A stretch of DNA of 64,000 nt. It comes from Streptomyces sp. NBC_01262. Lineage in GTDB: Bacteria; Actinomycetota; Actinomycetes; Streptomycetales; Streptomycetaceae. This document shows positions 6,641-16,360 of this stretch, piece by piece. Every line of letters begins with the position of its first letter. Position 1 is the first letter of the stretch. A program made the translations under genes and the position numbers. The stretch lies in assembly GCF_036226365.1 (NCBI RefSeq), contig NZ_CP108462.1, positions 6,914,501 through 6,978,500 of the forward strand, given 5' to 3'. The notes beneath the pieces are model-generated. The model saw only the letters and a program-made list of their open reading frames with translations, was not told the origin of the DNA and did no database searches.

Positions 6641-9600
6641 CTACGCGGTCGCGACCGCGAAGATGTGCATCCCGCCGCCGGTCACCGTCTCGGGGAGGGT
6701 GACGCTGACGAGTTGCTTGTCGCTGGGGAGGGTGATGGGCGAGGTGGCGAAGACGTCCGTGTCGATCTCCTCCTTGCCGCCGGAGTCGACGCGGTAGGGG
6801 GTGGTGACGGCCACCGTGTTGCCGTACGAGGGCTGCTGGCGGCCCCCGCCGAGGGTCCAGTCGCTGAAACCGATGGCCTCCTGCTGGACGGTTCCGTCGG
6901 AGAAGGTGAGGGTGATGGTGCCGGTGGCGGAGCCGTTGCTGGCGGAGCCGAGCAGGCTGAGCCGGGTGCCGTTGCCCTGGGCGATGTCGATGGTCTGGCC
7001 CGGGCTGCCCGCGACGACGTTGTCCGGGTCGCCGGGGTTGACCTTGGGCCAGGTGAAGCCGAAGTCACCGGCCTTCACCTGGCCGCCGGGGGTGACCCCC
7101 GCGTCGGCCAGTGCCGTGCCGGAGTAGCTGACGCCGCCGCCGTCGAAGTTGCCGGTCGGGTCGGAGTCGTCGGCCGAGACGCCGTTGTTGTTGAGGTTCC
7201 ACAGCATGCTGTCGGGGGTGGCGACGACGACGCCCAGCACGGTGCGGGGCAGCGCGGCGCCGTCGGGGTCGGTGAGGGCGAGCGGGACGGAGGTGAAGCC
7301 CTCCTGTGTGCCCGTTGCCGCCGTCAGCCGTACGGTCGTGGTGCCTGTGCCGCCCGCCGGGACGGTGAGGTCGCCCTCGGCCGGGGTGACGGTGACGCCG
7401 TCGGGCGGGGCCGCCTTCCAGTGCACGGTGGTGCCGGTGTCCTTCAGTGTCTGCACGGTCACCGTGGCCTGCTGGGCGTCACCGCCCGGCTGGAGCTTCA
7501 CACGGCCCGGGTCGGTGCTGGTGAAGTACGCGGACTCGCCGCTGCGGAAGGACGGCGGGGCGTCGCCCGGTGCCGCGCCCCACGTCGTGTCGGGCGCGCC
7601 GCCGAGCGTGTAGTCCAGGGTGCCGCCGTCCCGCACGAAGGACTCCGGGAGCCAGGCCCGGGTGGACTCGGTGCCGTTGACCTTCAGGGCCTGCACATAG
7701 GGCGTGTCCGCGTCCGCTCCGGGCGCGGAGACGGTGATGGACCTGCCGTTGTCCCGGTGCACGGTGACCTTCGGGAACAGCGGGCTTGCCAGCACCAGTT
7801 CCGCCCGGCCCGGCACCTGCGGGTACATGCCGAGCGCCGACCAGACGTACCAGGACGACATGGCGCCCAGGTCGTCGTTGCCGACCTCGCCGTCGGCGCC
7901 GGGGCCGTACAGGGTGTTGACGGCGCGGCGGACCACGTCCTGGGCGCGGTAGGGGGCGCCCGCGTAGTCGTAGGCCCAGGGGGAGTTGAGGGACGGCTCA
8001 TTGCCGAGGAAGGCGTACGCCTTGTGCGGTCCGGCGTTGAGCTCGGTGAAGAACTGGTCCAGCCGGGCGACCGCCTGGTCGTCGCCGCCCATCGCGGCGA
8101 ACAGCCCGGCGAGGTCGTACGGCACCATCCAGTGGTACTGGGCGCCGTTGCCCTCGACGTACTGGCTGGAGTCGGCAGGGTCGAAGGGCGAGACGAAGGA
8201 GCCGTCCCGGTTGCGGGTCTGGATCCAGGAGTTGGCCGGGTTGAACAGGTTCTGCCAGTTCTGCGCCCGCTTCATGAAGGCGGTCTGCGTGCCGGTGTCG
8301 CCGAGCCGTCCGGCCAGCTCCGCGATGCCGAAGTCGGCGGTCGTGTACTCCAGGGTGGTCGACACGTCGCCGGGCAGGTAGCCGCGTGACTGGTAGTCGG
8401 CCAGCCCCGGGCGCTCGGTGTAGCGGGCGGTCGGCTTCTGGATGGTGGTGGCGCCCTTGACCATGGAGGTCAGAGCCGCCGTGGCGGAGAAGTCGGTGGC
8501 CCCGAAGGCGTACATGCTGGCGAGGATCGAGTGGTAGGGGTCGCCGTTCATGACGCCCTCGAAGTCGTTGTTGACCGACCACCGGTCCCACACGTCACCG
8601 GCCTGGTGCGCCTGGTTGTACATGGACTGGGCGATGTCCGACGCCACGTCCGGGGCCAGGAGCGCGAGCAGCTGCACCTCGGAGCGGTAGATGTCCCAGC
8701 CGGAGAAGTCGGCGTACTGGTGGTGGCCGTCGGCGGCTTTGTGGATGCGGCCGTCGAAGCCGATGTACTCGCCGTCGACGTCGTCGAAGACATTGGGCTG
8801 GAGGAGGGAGTGGTACAGGGCCGTGTAGAAGGTGGTCCGCTGGGCGTCGGTGCCGCCGCCGACATCGATCTGGTGGAGGCGGGCGTTCCATGCCTCGCCG
8901 GTCGCTCTGGCAACGTTGTCAAACGACGCGGAGCCCTGTTCCGTCGCGGCGTTCTGCGCGGCTCCCGCGACGCTCACATAGGACAGGCCGACCTTGACGC
9001 CCACGGTCTGCGACCGGCCGGTGTCGAAGGTGACATACGCGCCCGAGCCGGGCCCGGAGACGCTGACGGGCTCGTGCGTCTCCTTCACGCCCTCGGCCCG
9101 GTCCATGTCCACCTTGGCGCGGGCGGTACCGCGCACGCTCTCGTCTCCGGGCGACACGATGTCGTTGTGCCAGGTGCCGACGGAGGAGAACGGCTGGTCG
9201 AAGGTGGCCGAGAAGTACACCCGGTACAGGTTCTCGCCGCCGCAGAAGTGGCCGCTGGCGACGTAGCCGCTGATGGTACGGGTGTCCTGGTCGATGGTCG
9301 CCTGGGAGTCGGAGGCGCCGCCGATCGAGCCGGAGACGTTGACCAGAAGCGAGGCGGTGCTGCCCGCCGGATAGGTGAAGCGGCCGGCGCCGGAGCGCTG
9401 GGTCGCGGTCAGCTCGACCTTCGTACCGGAGGCGAGGGTGACGCCGTAGTGGCCCGGGCTTGCCGACTCGTCGTCGTGGGAGAAGCCGTCCAGGTAGGTG
9501 TCGGGCTCGGTGGCCGGGGAATCGGTGACCGTGCCCACGTGGGGCATGAACGGCAGGTCCTCGGCGCCGTCGCAGCCGGCGCCGGAGAGGTGGGTCAGGC

Positions 9601-9922
9601 TGAAGCCGCGGATCTTGTCGTCGGCGTAGTAGTAGCCGCCGGGCTGCGATTTGTCGGTGTCGGGGCTCCACTGCACCATGCCGAACGGCGCGTCGGCGCC
9701 CGGGAAGGTGTTGCCGGCGCCGCCGCCGGTGCCGTAGTCGCTGCCGCCGGGTTTTGTGCCGACGAAGGGGTTGACGTACTGCGTGAGGTCCTGCGGGGTG
9801 CTGGTGTCGAGATGGGCCGCCGCCCGGGCGGGGCCCGTGGCGGCGGCCAGGGTCCCGACGACGGTGACGGCCAGCGTCAGGAGTAACCGGCCGTATCTTC
9901 TCGATCTTGCCGCTGTCGGCAC
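6641..9922 (-). CDS. Secreted GH92 alpha-mannosidase
   Basis: The enzyme is about 1,093 residues from GTG 9922, which follows AGGAGG six bases upstream. A signal peptide (~residues 10-35, LLLTLAVTVVGTLAAATGPARA) directs export. The GH92 N-terminal lobe begins near residue 50 (YVNPFVGT, GNTFPGADAPFGM). The catalytic (alpha/alpha) barrel contains GNEPS, with the proposed general acid Glu, and GNDDLGAMS, with the paired Asp that act as base in GH92. After residue ~740 come an NPCBM-associated Ig-like domain (NEW3 type) and a C-terminal beta-sandwich. GH92 enzymes are calcium-dependent exo-alpha-mannosidases acting on N-glycans and fungal mannan. The adjacent RbsABC-type importer may take up the product. 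Confidence 0.9.
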   Translation of the reverse strand: MPTAARSRRYGRLLLTLAVTVVGTLAAATGPARAAAHLDTSTPQDLTQYVNPFVGTKPGGSDYGTGGGAGNTFPGADAPFGMVQWSPDTDKSQPGGYYYADDKIRGFSLTHLSGAGCDGAEDLPFMPHVGTVTDSPATEPDTYLDGFSHDDESASPGHYGVTLASGTKVELTATQRSGAGRFTYPAGSTASLLVNVSGSIGGASDSQATIDQDTRTISGYVASGHFCGGENLYRVYFSATFDQPFSSVGTWHNDIVSPGDESVRGTARAKVDMDRAEGVKETHEPVSVSGPGSGAYVTFDTGRSQTVGVKVGLSYVSVAGAAQNAATEQGSASFDNVARATGEAWNARLHQIDVGGGTDAQRTTFYTALYHSLLQPNVFDDVDGEYIGFDGRIHKAADGHHQYADFSGWDIYRSEVQLLALLAPDVASDIAQSMYNQAHQAGDVWDRWSVNNDFEGVMNGDPYHSILASMYAFGATDFSATAALTSMVKGATTIQKPTARYTERPGLADYQSRGYLPGDVSTTLEYTTADFGIAELAGRLGDTGTQTAFMKRAQNWQNLFNPANSWIQTRNRDGSFVSPFDPADSSQYVEGNGAQYHWMVPYDLAGLFAAMGGDDQAVARLDQFFTELNAGPHKAYAFLGNEPSLNSPWAYDYAGAPYRAQDVVRRAVNTLYGPGADGEVGNDDLGAMSSWYVWSALGMYPQVPGRAELVLASPLFPKVTVHRDNGRSITVSAPGADADTPYVQALKVNGTESTRAWLPESFVRDGGTLDYTLGGAPDTTWGAAPGDAPPSFRSGESAYFTSTDPGRVKLQPGGDAQQATVTVQTLKDTGTTVHWKAAPPDGVTVTPAEGDLTVPAGGTGTTTVRLTAATGTQEGFTSVPLALTDPDGAALPRTVLGVVVATPDSMLWNLNNNGVSADDSDPTGNFDGGGVSYSGTALADAGVTPGGQVKAGDFGFTWPKVNPGDPDNVVAGSPGQTIDIAQGNGTRLSLLGSASNGSATGTITLTFSDGTVQQEAIGFSDWTLGGGRQQPSYGNTVAVTTPYRVDSGGKEEIDTDVFATSPITLPSDKQLVSVTLPETVTGGGMHIFAVATA

Positions 9923-10152
9923 GCGAAGCCTCCTTGGTCGCAATGTGCTCGTCGAGCTGTCCGGCTCTCTAGGAGTATCCGGTGGGGGAGCTGTGAGTGA
10001 AGGTGCCAACGAGACAAAGGAGTGAGTGAGAGGGCGGTTCCGGCCGCCTGGCCGCTGAAGCCCCCTCGGTGACCGCGTGGACCGGTTCCCGGCGACCGGC
10101 AGGTGAATAGTGTCCGTTCAGCCAGGGGCGCGGAACATCACTAGGAGCGACC

Positions 10153-11559
10153 ATGACCGGTTCACAGAGCAGCGCGCCCACCAGCGGCCGCCGGACGAAC
10201 GAAGCCGATGTCGTCGTGATCGGCGCGGGTCTGGCGGGGCTCACGGCGGCGCGGGAACTCGTCGCGGCCGGTCTGTCCGTGGCGGTCCTGGAGGCCCGCG
10301 ACCGGGTCGGTGGCCGACTGCTCAACCACGACCTCGGCGACGGCCAGGTGACCGAGATCGGCGGGCAGTTCGTGGGCCCCACTCAGGACCACATCCTGGC
10401 GCTGGCCGAGGACGTCGGCGTGGCCGCGTACCGGGCGACCGTCCCCGGCGAGAGCGTGTACGTGCATGGCGGTACGGCCAAGCGGTTCTCCGGCAGCACG
10501 CCTCCGGACCCCCTCGCCCTGCCCGATATGGGCATCGCGCTGGCCCGCATCGCCAAGGCGGTGGGCAAGGTGGACCCGAAGGCGCCGTGGCAGGCCCCGG
10601 ACGCCCGTGCGCTGGACGGCATGACGTACGAGACATGGCTGCGCAAGGCCGAGATCACCGGGGCGGCCGTCGACCTGGTCAACATCTTCCTGAACAGCGC
10701 GTACGGCGGTGAGGCGCGCGACGCGTCCGCGCTGTTCAGCCTCTGGTACGTCTCGACGTTCGGCGACGAGACGCATCCGGGCACGATGGAGCGCGGCACA
10801 GGCACCGAAGGCGGTGCCCAGGACAGCCGGTTCGTCGGAGGCTCACAGCTGGTCGCCCAGCGGCTGGCCGTGGAACTCGACGGCCGGGTCCGGCTGTCGG
10901 CGCCGGTGCGCCGCATCAGCCAGGACTCCACCGGCGTCACTGTCGTCTCGGACGCCGGGGACTGGCGGGCCCGCCGGGTGATCGTGGCCGTTCCGCCACT
11001 GCTGGCCTCCCGGATCGTCTGGGACCCGCTGCTGCCGCCCCAGCAGGACCAGCTCTTCCAACGGCTGCCTTTCGGCACCCTCATGAAGTGCGTAGCGGTC
11101 TACGACAAGCCGTTCTGGCGGGCGGAGGGGCTGTCCGGCATGGGCCTGCTGCGCGACGGCTCCCCCATCCGCGAGATGTTCGACAACACCCCGCCCGACG
11201 GCGGACCCGGCGTCCTGATGGGCTTCCTCGGCGGCAGGGAATGGCGCAAGTGGGCGCACCGGCCGGCCCGTGAGCGGCGCGGCGCGGTGCTGCGCTGCTT
11301 CGCCCAGGTCGTCGGGGAGCGCGCGTTCGACACGGTCGACTACGTCGAGCAGGACTGGACCGCCGAGCAGTGGACCCAGGGCGGTCCCTCCTCCGTCGCG
11401 GCCCCCGGCGTGCTCACCGCCTACGGCGAGTGGATGGGCCGCAGCTTCGGCCGGGTGCACTGGGCGGGCTCGGAGTTCTCCCCGTACTGGACCGGCTTCA
11501 TGGACGGCGCCGTCCGCTCCGGCAAGCAGGCCGCCACCGAGCTGCTCGGCCACAGCTGA
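10153..11559 (+). CDS. Flavin-containing amine oxidase (MAO/putrescine-oxidase family)
   Basis: The protein has 468 residues with start ATG 10153 behind a GGAG site. Residues ~19-60 are an FAD-binding Rossmann segment: VVVIGAGLAGLTAA, then VLEARDRVGGR. The C-terminus has the family signature WAGSEFSPYWTGFMDGAVRSG contacting the flavin. Such enzymes oxidise primary amines to aldehydes with release of ammonia and peroxide. It heads a plus-strand run including an aldehyde dehydrogenase (13769), which would take the aldehyde product. No signal peptide is seen. The amine substrate cannot be deduced from sequence. Confidence 0.9.
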   Translation: MTGSQSSAPTSGRRTNEADVVVIGAGLAGLTAARELVAAGLSVAVLEARDRVGGRLLNHDLGDGQVTEIGGQFVGPTQDHILALAEDVGVAAYRATVPGESVYVHGGTAKRFSGSTPPDPLALPDMGIALARIAKAVGKVDPKAPWQAPDARALDGMTYETWLRKAEITGAAVDLVNIFLNSAYGGEARDASALFSLWYVSTFGDETHPGTMERGTGTEGGAQDSRFVGGSQLVAQRLAVELDGRVRLSAPVRRISQDSTGVTVVSDAGDWRARRVIVAVPPLLASRIVWDPLLPPQQDQLFQRLPFGTLMKCVAVYDKPFWRAEGLSGMGLLRDGSPIREMFDNTPPDGGPGVLMGFLGGREWRKWAHRPARERRGAVLRCFAQVVGERAFDTVDYVEQDWTAEQWTQGGPSSVAAPGVLTAYGEWMGRSFGRVHWAGSEFSPYWTGFMDGAVRSGKQAATELLGHS

Positions 11560-11603
11560 GCACAGCTGAGCACCACAGACGCAAGCAGAGGGAGAACCCT
11601 GTC

Positions 11604-12101
11604 GTGAACACATACGTCGTCGTCGAGAAGGCCGTCGTCAACGCCCCGGTCGAGCGAGTCTGGGAGGTCGTCTCCCGCACCGACCGGTACGCCGAGTGGG
11701 TCGCCGCCGTCATCGAGGTCACCGCCCACCACGGGGTCGCCACGGTGGGCGGAACGTACGCCGAGAACAACCGCACCCTCGGCCCGCTGCGGACCCGGTC
11801 GGTGTGGACCGTCAGGGAGATCGAGCACCTGAAGCGCCGTGTCGACACCGGCGTCGGGTTCGCCCCTCTGCGGGATCTGACCAACATCTTCGAGTTCCGG
11901 CCCGTGAAGAGCCAGAGCCCGGACAACGGCGGTCAGGACGCCACGGAGATGACCTACCGGGTCGAGTACACCATGGGCCTCGGCCCTCTCGGACTTCTCC
12001 TGGACCGGATCCAGCAGCCCGCGATGCGCGTCGGCATGCGCACCTCGATGGCCAACCTCGGCACTCTGATCCGTTCCGAGAACTCGACGACGGCGCGTTG
12101 A
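11604..12101 (+). CDS. SRPBCC (START/Bet v 1-like) family protein
   Basis: The product is 165 residues from GTG 11604 behind GGAG; the frame continues upstream inside the amine oxidase gene but is a shadow there. The sequence starts VVEKAVVNAPVERVWEVVS with RTDRYAEW, typical of the polyketide_cyc2/SRPBCC fold, which forms a deep hydrophobic ligand pocket. It lies 44 bases after the amine oxidase and one base before the aldolase gene, so it is almost certainly cotranscribed. It could bind or shield a pathway intermediate; no catalytic role can be assigned. Confidence 0.8.
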   Translation: MNTYVVVEKAVVNAPVERVWEVVSRTDRYAEWVAAVIEVTAHHGVATVGGTYAENNRTLGPLRTRSVWTVREIEHLKRRVDTGVGFAPLRDLTNIFEFRPVKSQSPDNGGQDATEMTYRVEYTMGLGPLGLLLDRIQQPAMRVGMRTSMANLGTLIRSENSTTAR

Positions 12102-12102
12102 C

Positions 12103-12783
12103 ATGCCGCAGACGCATCAGTTCCTCGAAGAGCAGCGGCGCTCCGTGGCGGCCGCGTGTCATCGCCTCGCGGACGCGGGGCTGCTGATCGGCACGGCGGG
12201 CAACGTCAGCGTGCGCAGCGGCGACCGGGTCGCGGTCACCGCGACCGGCGTCGTCCTCGGTCAGGCCGCTCCCGAGCAGGTCACCGTCGTCGGCCCGGAC
12301 GGTGTCGTGGCCGCCGGAGACCTGGCACCGACCTCCGAACTCGAACTGCATCTCGGGATCTACCGGCGGTACGACGCGGGCGCCGTGGTCCACACCCACT
12401 CGCCGCAGGCCACCGCGCTGTCGCTCGTGCTCGACGAGCTCCCGTGCGTGCACTACCAGCAGCTCGTACTCGGCGGCTCCATACGGGTCGCACCCTTCGC
12501 CGTCTTCGGCAGCCCGGCACTCGCCGAGCAGGTCCTGGCGGCACTCGACGGCAGGTCGGCGGCGCTGATGGCCAACCACGGTGCGGTGGTACACGGCCCG
12601 ACGCTCGAAAAGGCCGTCGAGAACGCGCTGTTGCTGGAGTGGGCGTGCGGCCTTTACCTGCGCGCCGCCTCCCTCGGCACGCCGCGTGTCCTGGACGAGG
12701 ACCAGCAGGCCGACGTCATCGCCGCCGCGATGCGGCGCGGCTACGGCACCACTCACCCCAACGAAGCGGAGAGCCCCCGATGA
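12103..12783 (+). CDS. Class II aldolase/adducin family protein (FucA/AraD type)
   Basis: This 226-residue protein has the metal-dependent aldolase motifs: GTAGNVSVR near residue 30 (phosphate-binding loop), TSELELH near 79 (catalytic Glu region), and HTHSP near 98 and ANHGAVVHG near 150 (zinc-binding His). The family cleaves sugar phosphates such as fuculose-1-phosphate, or epimerises ribulose-5-phosphate. Its stop overlaps the start of the downstream PfkB kinase gene (ATGA), so a kinase-aldolase pair processing a phosphorylated sugar-like compound is the natural reading. Confidence 0.88.
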   Translation: MPQTHQFLEEQRRSVAAACHRLADAGLLIGTAGNVSVRSGDRVAVTATGVVLGQAAPEQVTVVGPDGVVAAGDLAPTSELELHLGIYRRYDAGAVVHTHSPQATALSLVLDELPCVHYQQLVLGGSIRVAPFAVFGSPALAEQVLAALDGRSAALMANHGAVVHGPTLEKAVENALLLEWACGLYLRAASLGTPRVLDEDQQADVIAAAMRRGYGTTHPNEAESPR

Positions 12784-13721
12784 GCCAGACAGCCATAGCC
12801 CTCGGCGCCCATGTGTTCGACGTGCATGTCCGGCCCGTCGAGGCCATCCCGGAGGGGCAGGGCGCCGCGTTGGTGGACCAGATCCGGTTCAGCCCGGCGG
12901 GTGCGGCCGCCGGCACCGCACTGACACTGGCCAAGCTGGGCTCGGCGGTCCGCACCGCCGGCGCCGTGGGCACCGACCCGATCGGTGACCTTCTGCTGAG
13001 CATGCTGACCGCCCACGGCGTCGACACCTCTCTCGTCCTGCGCCGCGAGGAGGCCCAGACCTCGGCCTCGGTGCTGCCCATCCGCACCGATGGCAGCCGT
13101 CCCGCCTTCCACGTCCTGGGCGCGAACCTCGCCTACGGCCCGGACGACGCCCCGCACACCGAGATCGCCAGGTCGACCCATCTGCACATGGGGGCACCCG
13201 AGTTGATGGGTGGTGAGGCCGCCGTGAAGATCCTCGCTCCCGCGCAGGCCGCAGGTGTGGTCACCTCCGCCGACCTGCTCGCCCCCGGCGACAGCGGCCT
13301 GTTCGACTGGATCGCGCCCGCGCTTGCGTACCTGGACTACCTGCTGCCCAACGAGGAGCAGGTGCTCGGCCTCACGGGTGCGGCCACGCTGGAGGACGGC
13401 GCGCGCAGGTTCCTCGCGGAAGGCGTCGGCTGCGTCGCCACGACCCGGGGAGCCCGCGGCGCTCTGGTGGTCACCGCGGACCAGGTGATCGAGGTCCCGG
13501 CCTTCGCGGTCGAGGTGGTGGACACCACCGGCTGCGGCGATGCCTTCTCGGCCGGCTTCCTGCGCGGACTCGGTCTGGGCCGCCCCCTGCGGGAGAGTGC
13601 GGTGCTCGGCTGTGCGGCGGCGGCGCTGGTGGCGCAGGGCCTCGGCAGTGACCACGGGGAGTTCGACCTTGCCGTCGCGGATGCCTTTGCCGCCACGGCC
13701 CCGGTGCTGGAGCCGCGCTGA
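12780..13721 (+). CDS. PfkB-family carbohydrate kinase
   Basis: The kinase is 313 residues from ATG 12780, overlapping the aldolase stop. It shows the ribokinase fold: an N-terminal substrate lobe with GAAAGTALTLAKLG, the middle YLLPNEEQVLGLTG, and the C-terminal catalytic signature DTTGCGDAFSAGFLRGL with the general base Asp. It phosphorylates a hydroxyl of a sugar or nucleoside-like substrate with ATP. Clustering with class II aldolase and aldehyde dehydrogenase suggests a kinase, aldolase, dehydrogenase route. The exact substrate is unknown. Confidence 0.88.
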   Translation: MSQTAIALGAHVFDVHVRPVEAIPEGQGAALVDQIRFSPAGAAAGTALTLAKLGSAVRTAGAVGTDPIGDLLLSMLTAHGVDTSLVLRREEAQTSASVLPIRTDGSRPAFHVLGANLAYGPDDAPHTEIARSTHLHMGAPELMGGEAAVKILAPAQAAGVVTSADLLAPGDSGLFDWIAPALAYLDYLLPNEEQVLGLTGAATLEDGARRFLAEGVGCVATTRGARGALVVTADQVIEVPAFAVEVVDTTGCGDAFSAGFLRGLGLGRPLRESAVLGCAAAALVAQGLGSDHGEFDLAVADAFAATAPVLEPR

Positions 13722-13768
13722 CGGCACGGCGCCGGCCTGATCATCGACGCTGAAAGAAGGAATTCCCC

Positions 13769-15172
13769 GTGCCGCATCGCACCGAGCCCACCGCGACCAC
13801 CGAGCCCACCGCGACCACCGTCTCCCGTTTGCGCGCCACCTTCGCGACCGGGCGGACCAGGCCCGTGGCCTGGCGTCGCGCCCAGCTACGGGCCCTGCGG
13901 AGCCTGCTGACCGATCACGCGGACGAACTTCAGAACGCACTGCGGGCCGATCTCGGAAAGAGCCCCACGGAGGCGTTCACCACGGAGCTCGGTTTCACCG
14001 TCAACGAGATCGACCACGCGCTCGCCCACCTGGACTCATGGCTGCGCCCGCGCCGCACCCGCGTACCCTTCGCCCTCGCGCCCGCCCGCGCCCGGGTCGT
14101 CCGGGAGCCCCTGGGGACGGTGCTGATCATCAGCCCGTGGAACTACCCGGTGCAGTTGGCCCTGGCACCCCTGGTCGGCGCGCTCGCCGCGGGCAACTGC
14201 GCCGTCGTCAAGCCCAGCGAACTCGCCCCCGCCACCTCCGCCGCCCTCGCCCGGCTGCTGCCGCTCCACCTCGACCAACAGGCCGTGGCCGTGGTCGAGG
14301 GCGGGGTCCCCGAGACGACCGTCCTGCTGGAGCAGCGTTTCGACCACATCTTCTACACCGGCAACGGCGCTGTCGGGCGGATCGTCATGACCGCCGCCGC
14401 ACGCCACCTCACCCCGGTGACGCTGGAACTGGGCGGCAAGAGCCCCGCCGTGGTGGAACCGGGCACCGACCTGGCCACGGCCGCCCGCCGCATCGCCTGG
14501 GGGAAGTTCATGAACGCCGGCCAGACCTGCGTCGCACCGGACTACGTCCTGGCTGTCGGCGAGACGGCGACCGCACTCGAACCTCACCTGGCCACGGCTG
14601 TGCGCGACATGTACGGCGACGACCCGGCCACGAGCCCCGACTACGGCCGCATCGTCAGCACACGCCACTTCGACCGGCTCGTCGGCTTCCTCAAGGACGG
14701 GCGTACGGTCGCCGGCGGCGGCCACGACCGCGACAGCCGCTACATCGCCCCCACGGTCCTCGCCGACGTGGACGCGGGCGCCCCGGTGATGAACGAGGAG
14801 ATCTTCGGGCCCGTCCTGCCCATCGTCGCCGTCCCCGACCTGGACGCCGCCATCTCCTTCATCACCGAACGCGACAAGCCCCTGGCCCTCTACGCCTTCA
14901 CCGCCTCCGCCGACAGCAAGCGCCGACTGGCGACGCAGACGTCCTCCGGCGCCCTGTCGTTCGGCGTCCCCAACGCCCATCTGACCGTCCCGGGCCTGCC
15001 GTTCGGCGGCGTCGGCGAGAGCGGCTTCGGCCGCTATCACGGCGAGCACTCCATCGACACCTTCAGCCACGCCAAGGCGGTCCTGGACAAGCCGCTGTTC
15101 CCGGACGCGCTCCGGCTCGCCTACCCGCCCTTCACCGCACTGAAGGAGCGGCTGCTGCGCCTGCTGCTGTGA
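13769..15172 (+). CDS. NAD(P)-dependent aldehyde dehydrogenase (class 3-like)
   Basis: The enzyme is 467 residues from GTG 13769 behind GAAAGAAGG. ALDH motifs are clear: ISPWNYPVQLALAPL (~residue 115), the catalytic Glu in ELGGKSP (~222), the catalytic Cys in MNAGQTCVAPDYV (~257), and EEIFGPVLPI (~350). Length and the short N-terminus resemble class 3 fatty/aromatic aldehyde dehydrogenases, and the hydrophobic C-terminus (LRLLL) resembles their membrane-associated tail. It probably oxidises the aldehyde from the amine oxidase or aldolase upstream. Confidence 0.9.
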   Translation: MPHRTEPTATTEPTATTVSRLRATFATGRTRPVAWRRAQLRALRSLLTDHADELQNALRADLGKSPTEAFTTELGFTVNEIDHALAHLDSWLRPRRTRVPFALAPARARVVREPLGTVLIISPWNYPVQLALAPLVGALAAGNCAVVKPSELAPATSAALARLLPLHLDQQAVAVVEGGVPETTVLLEQRFDHIFYTGNGAVGRIVMTAAARHLTPVTLELGGKSPAVVEPGTDLATAARRIAWGKFMNAGQTCVAPDYVLAVGETATALEPHLATAVRDMYGDDPATSPDYGRIVSTRHFDRLVGFLKDGRTVAGGGHDRDSRYIAPTVLADVDAGAPVMNEEIFGPVLPIVAVPDLDAAISFITERDKPLALYAFTASADSKRRLATQTSSGALSFGVPNAHLTVPGLPFGGVGESGFGRYHGEHSIDTFSHAKAVLDKPLFPDALRLAYPPFTALKERLLRLLL

Positions 15173-15234
15173 ACTGCCGTGGAGGCAGTACGGTCTACGG
15201 TGAAGCAAGAAACACCCTGGTGAGAGGGGACACG

Positions 15235-16347
15235 ATGCCCGATGCTCCCGCTCCGGCCACGTCTGCGGGCACGTCCGCTGGCACGTCTGCGGGCACCAGC
15301 CGCAGCACCTCAGCCACCATCGCACCGAACATCCTGCGCTACCTCGCCCGGGTCGCCGGCGAGTACGGCGTCGACCTGCAGCCGCTGCTGACCCGTGTCG
15401 GGCTGGACCCGATGGTGATGCGCTCCGCCACGCTGCGGGTCTCCTACCGGCAGGGCAGTGACGTCATCCGCCGGGCGGTGGAGCAGACCGGGGACGAGCA
15501 TCTGGGGCTGCGAGTGGGCGCGACGCAGCACCTGACGGCGTGGGGGCTGCTCGGTTTCGCCATGATGGCCGCCGACACGCTTCAGGAGGCCATCGAGACA
15601 GGGGTGCGCTATCAGAACCTGTCCGGGGCGATGACCGTGTGGTCGGCCGGCTGGGAGGACGTCGGCTATGTGCTGCGCGCCGATCTGCCGGACCCCGCGC
15701 TGGATCCGACCGCTGCCGTCTTCCTGATCGAGGAGGCGTACTCCAGCGTCGTCACCCTCACCCGTCTGAGCATCGGCGACGCCTTCGCTCCACAGGCAGT
15801 CGACTTCGCCTTCCCCGCCTCACGCGACAGACGCCCGTTCGAGGAGCTGTTCCGCTGCCCACCGCGCTTCGACGCCGCCGGCAACCGCATGGTGATCCCC
15901 GCCCGGTGGGCCCGTGCGGCCATGCCGGGGCGGGACCCCATCACCTACGCCTCGGCGATCGACGTGCTGGAGAAGCAGATGGCGTCACGGGGCGACCAGC
16001 AGGAACTGCTCGAGGTGCTGGAGATCTCCATCGCGCAGAGCCTTCCGGTCGTCCCCTCGTTCCTCGAACAGTCCCGCAGGCACGCGTGCAGCGAACGCAC
16101 CCTGCGCCGTCGCCTGGCCGAGTGCGACACCACCTACGAAGCGATCGTCGACGGAGTACGCCGCGAGAGAGTCGAGCAACTCCTGCGCCGGCCGGAGCTG
16201 ACGCTGCGTGACATCGCCCGCCAGGTGGGCTTCGCCGACGTGAGCGCACTCCGGCGGGCGGTGCGCCGGTGGCACGGAGCGACCCCGCTCGCGGTGCGCA
16301 CCGGACTGCTGGAGCGCGACGCGCCCAGGAGCCGGCCGCACGCGTGA
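15235..16347 (+). CDS. AraC-family transcriptional regulator (Arabinose_bd N-domain, OruR/ArgR-like)
   Basis: The protein is 370 residues from ATG 15235 behind GAGAGGGG; the open frame upstream is antisense-like noise. Residues ~30-230 form the sensory domain found in OruR-type regulators (NILRYLARVAGEYGVDLQPLL, then GLLGFAMMAADTLQEAI). Residues ~265-360 carry a two-helix-turn-helix AraC domain (CSERTLRRRLAE, LTLRDIARQVGFADVSALRRAVRRWHG). OruR-like proteins often control amine or amino-acid catabolism, which fits the amine oxidase/dehydrogenase unit upstream on the same strand. Confidence 0.85.
   Translation: MPDAPAPATSAGTSAGTSAGTSRSTSATIAPNILRYLARVAGEYGVDLQPLLTRVGLDPMVMRSATLRVSYRQGSDVIRRAVEQTGDEHLGLRVGATQHLTAWGLLGFAMMAADTLQEAIETGVRYQNLSGAMTVWSAGWEDVGYVLRADLPDPALDPTAAVFLIEEAYSSVVTLTRLSIGDAFAPQAVDFAFPASRDRRPFEELFRCPPRFDAAGNRMVIPARWARAAMPGRDPITYASAIDVLEKQMASRGDQQELLEVLEISIAQSLPVVPSFLEQSRRHACSERTLRRRLAECDTTYEAIVDGVRRERVEQLLRRPELTLRDIARQVGFADVSALRRAVRRWHGATPLAVRTGLLERDAPRSRPHA
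15259..15294 (+). repeat. Three 12-bp tandem units in the AraC coding start
   Basis: ACGTCTGCGGGC occurs at 15259-15270 and 15283-15294, with the variant ACGTCCGCTGGC between them. They encode three TSAG units in the disordered N-terminus of the AraC regulator, a place where slippage would be tolerated. Confidence 0.7.
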
Positions 16348-16360
16348 ACCACCAAGGTGG

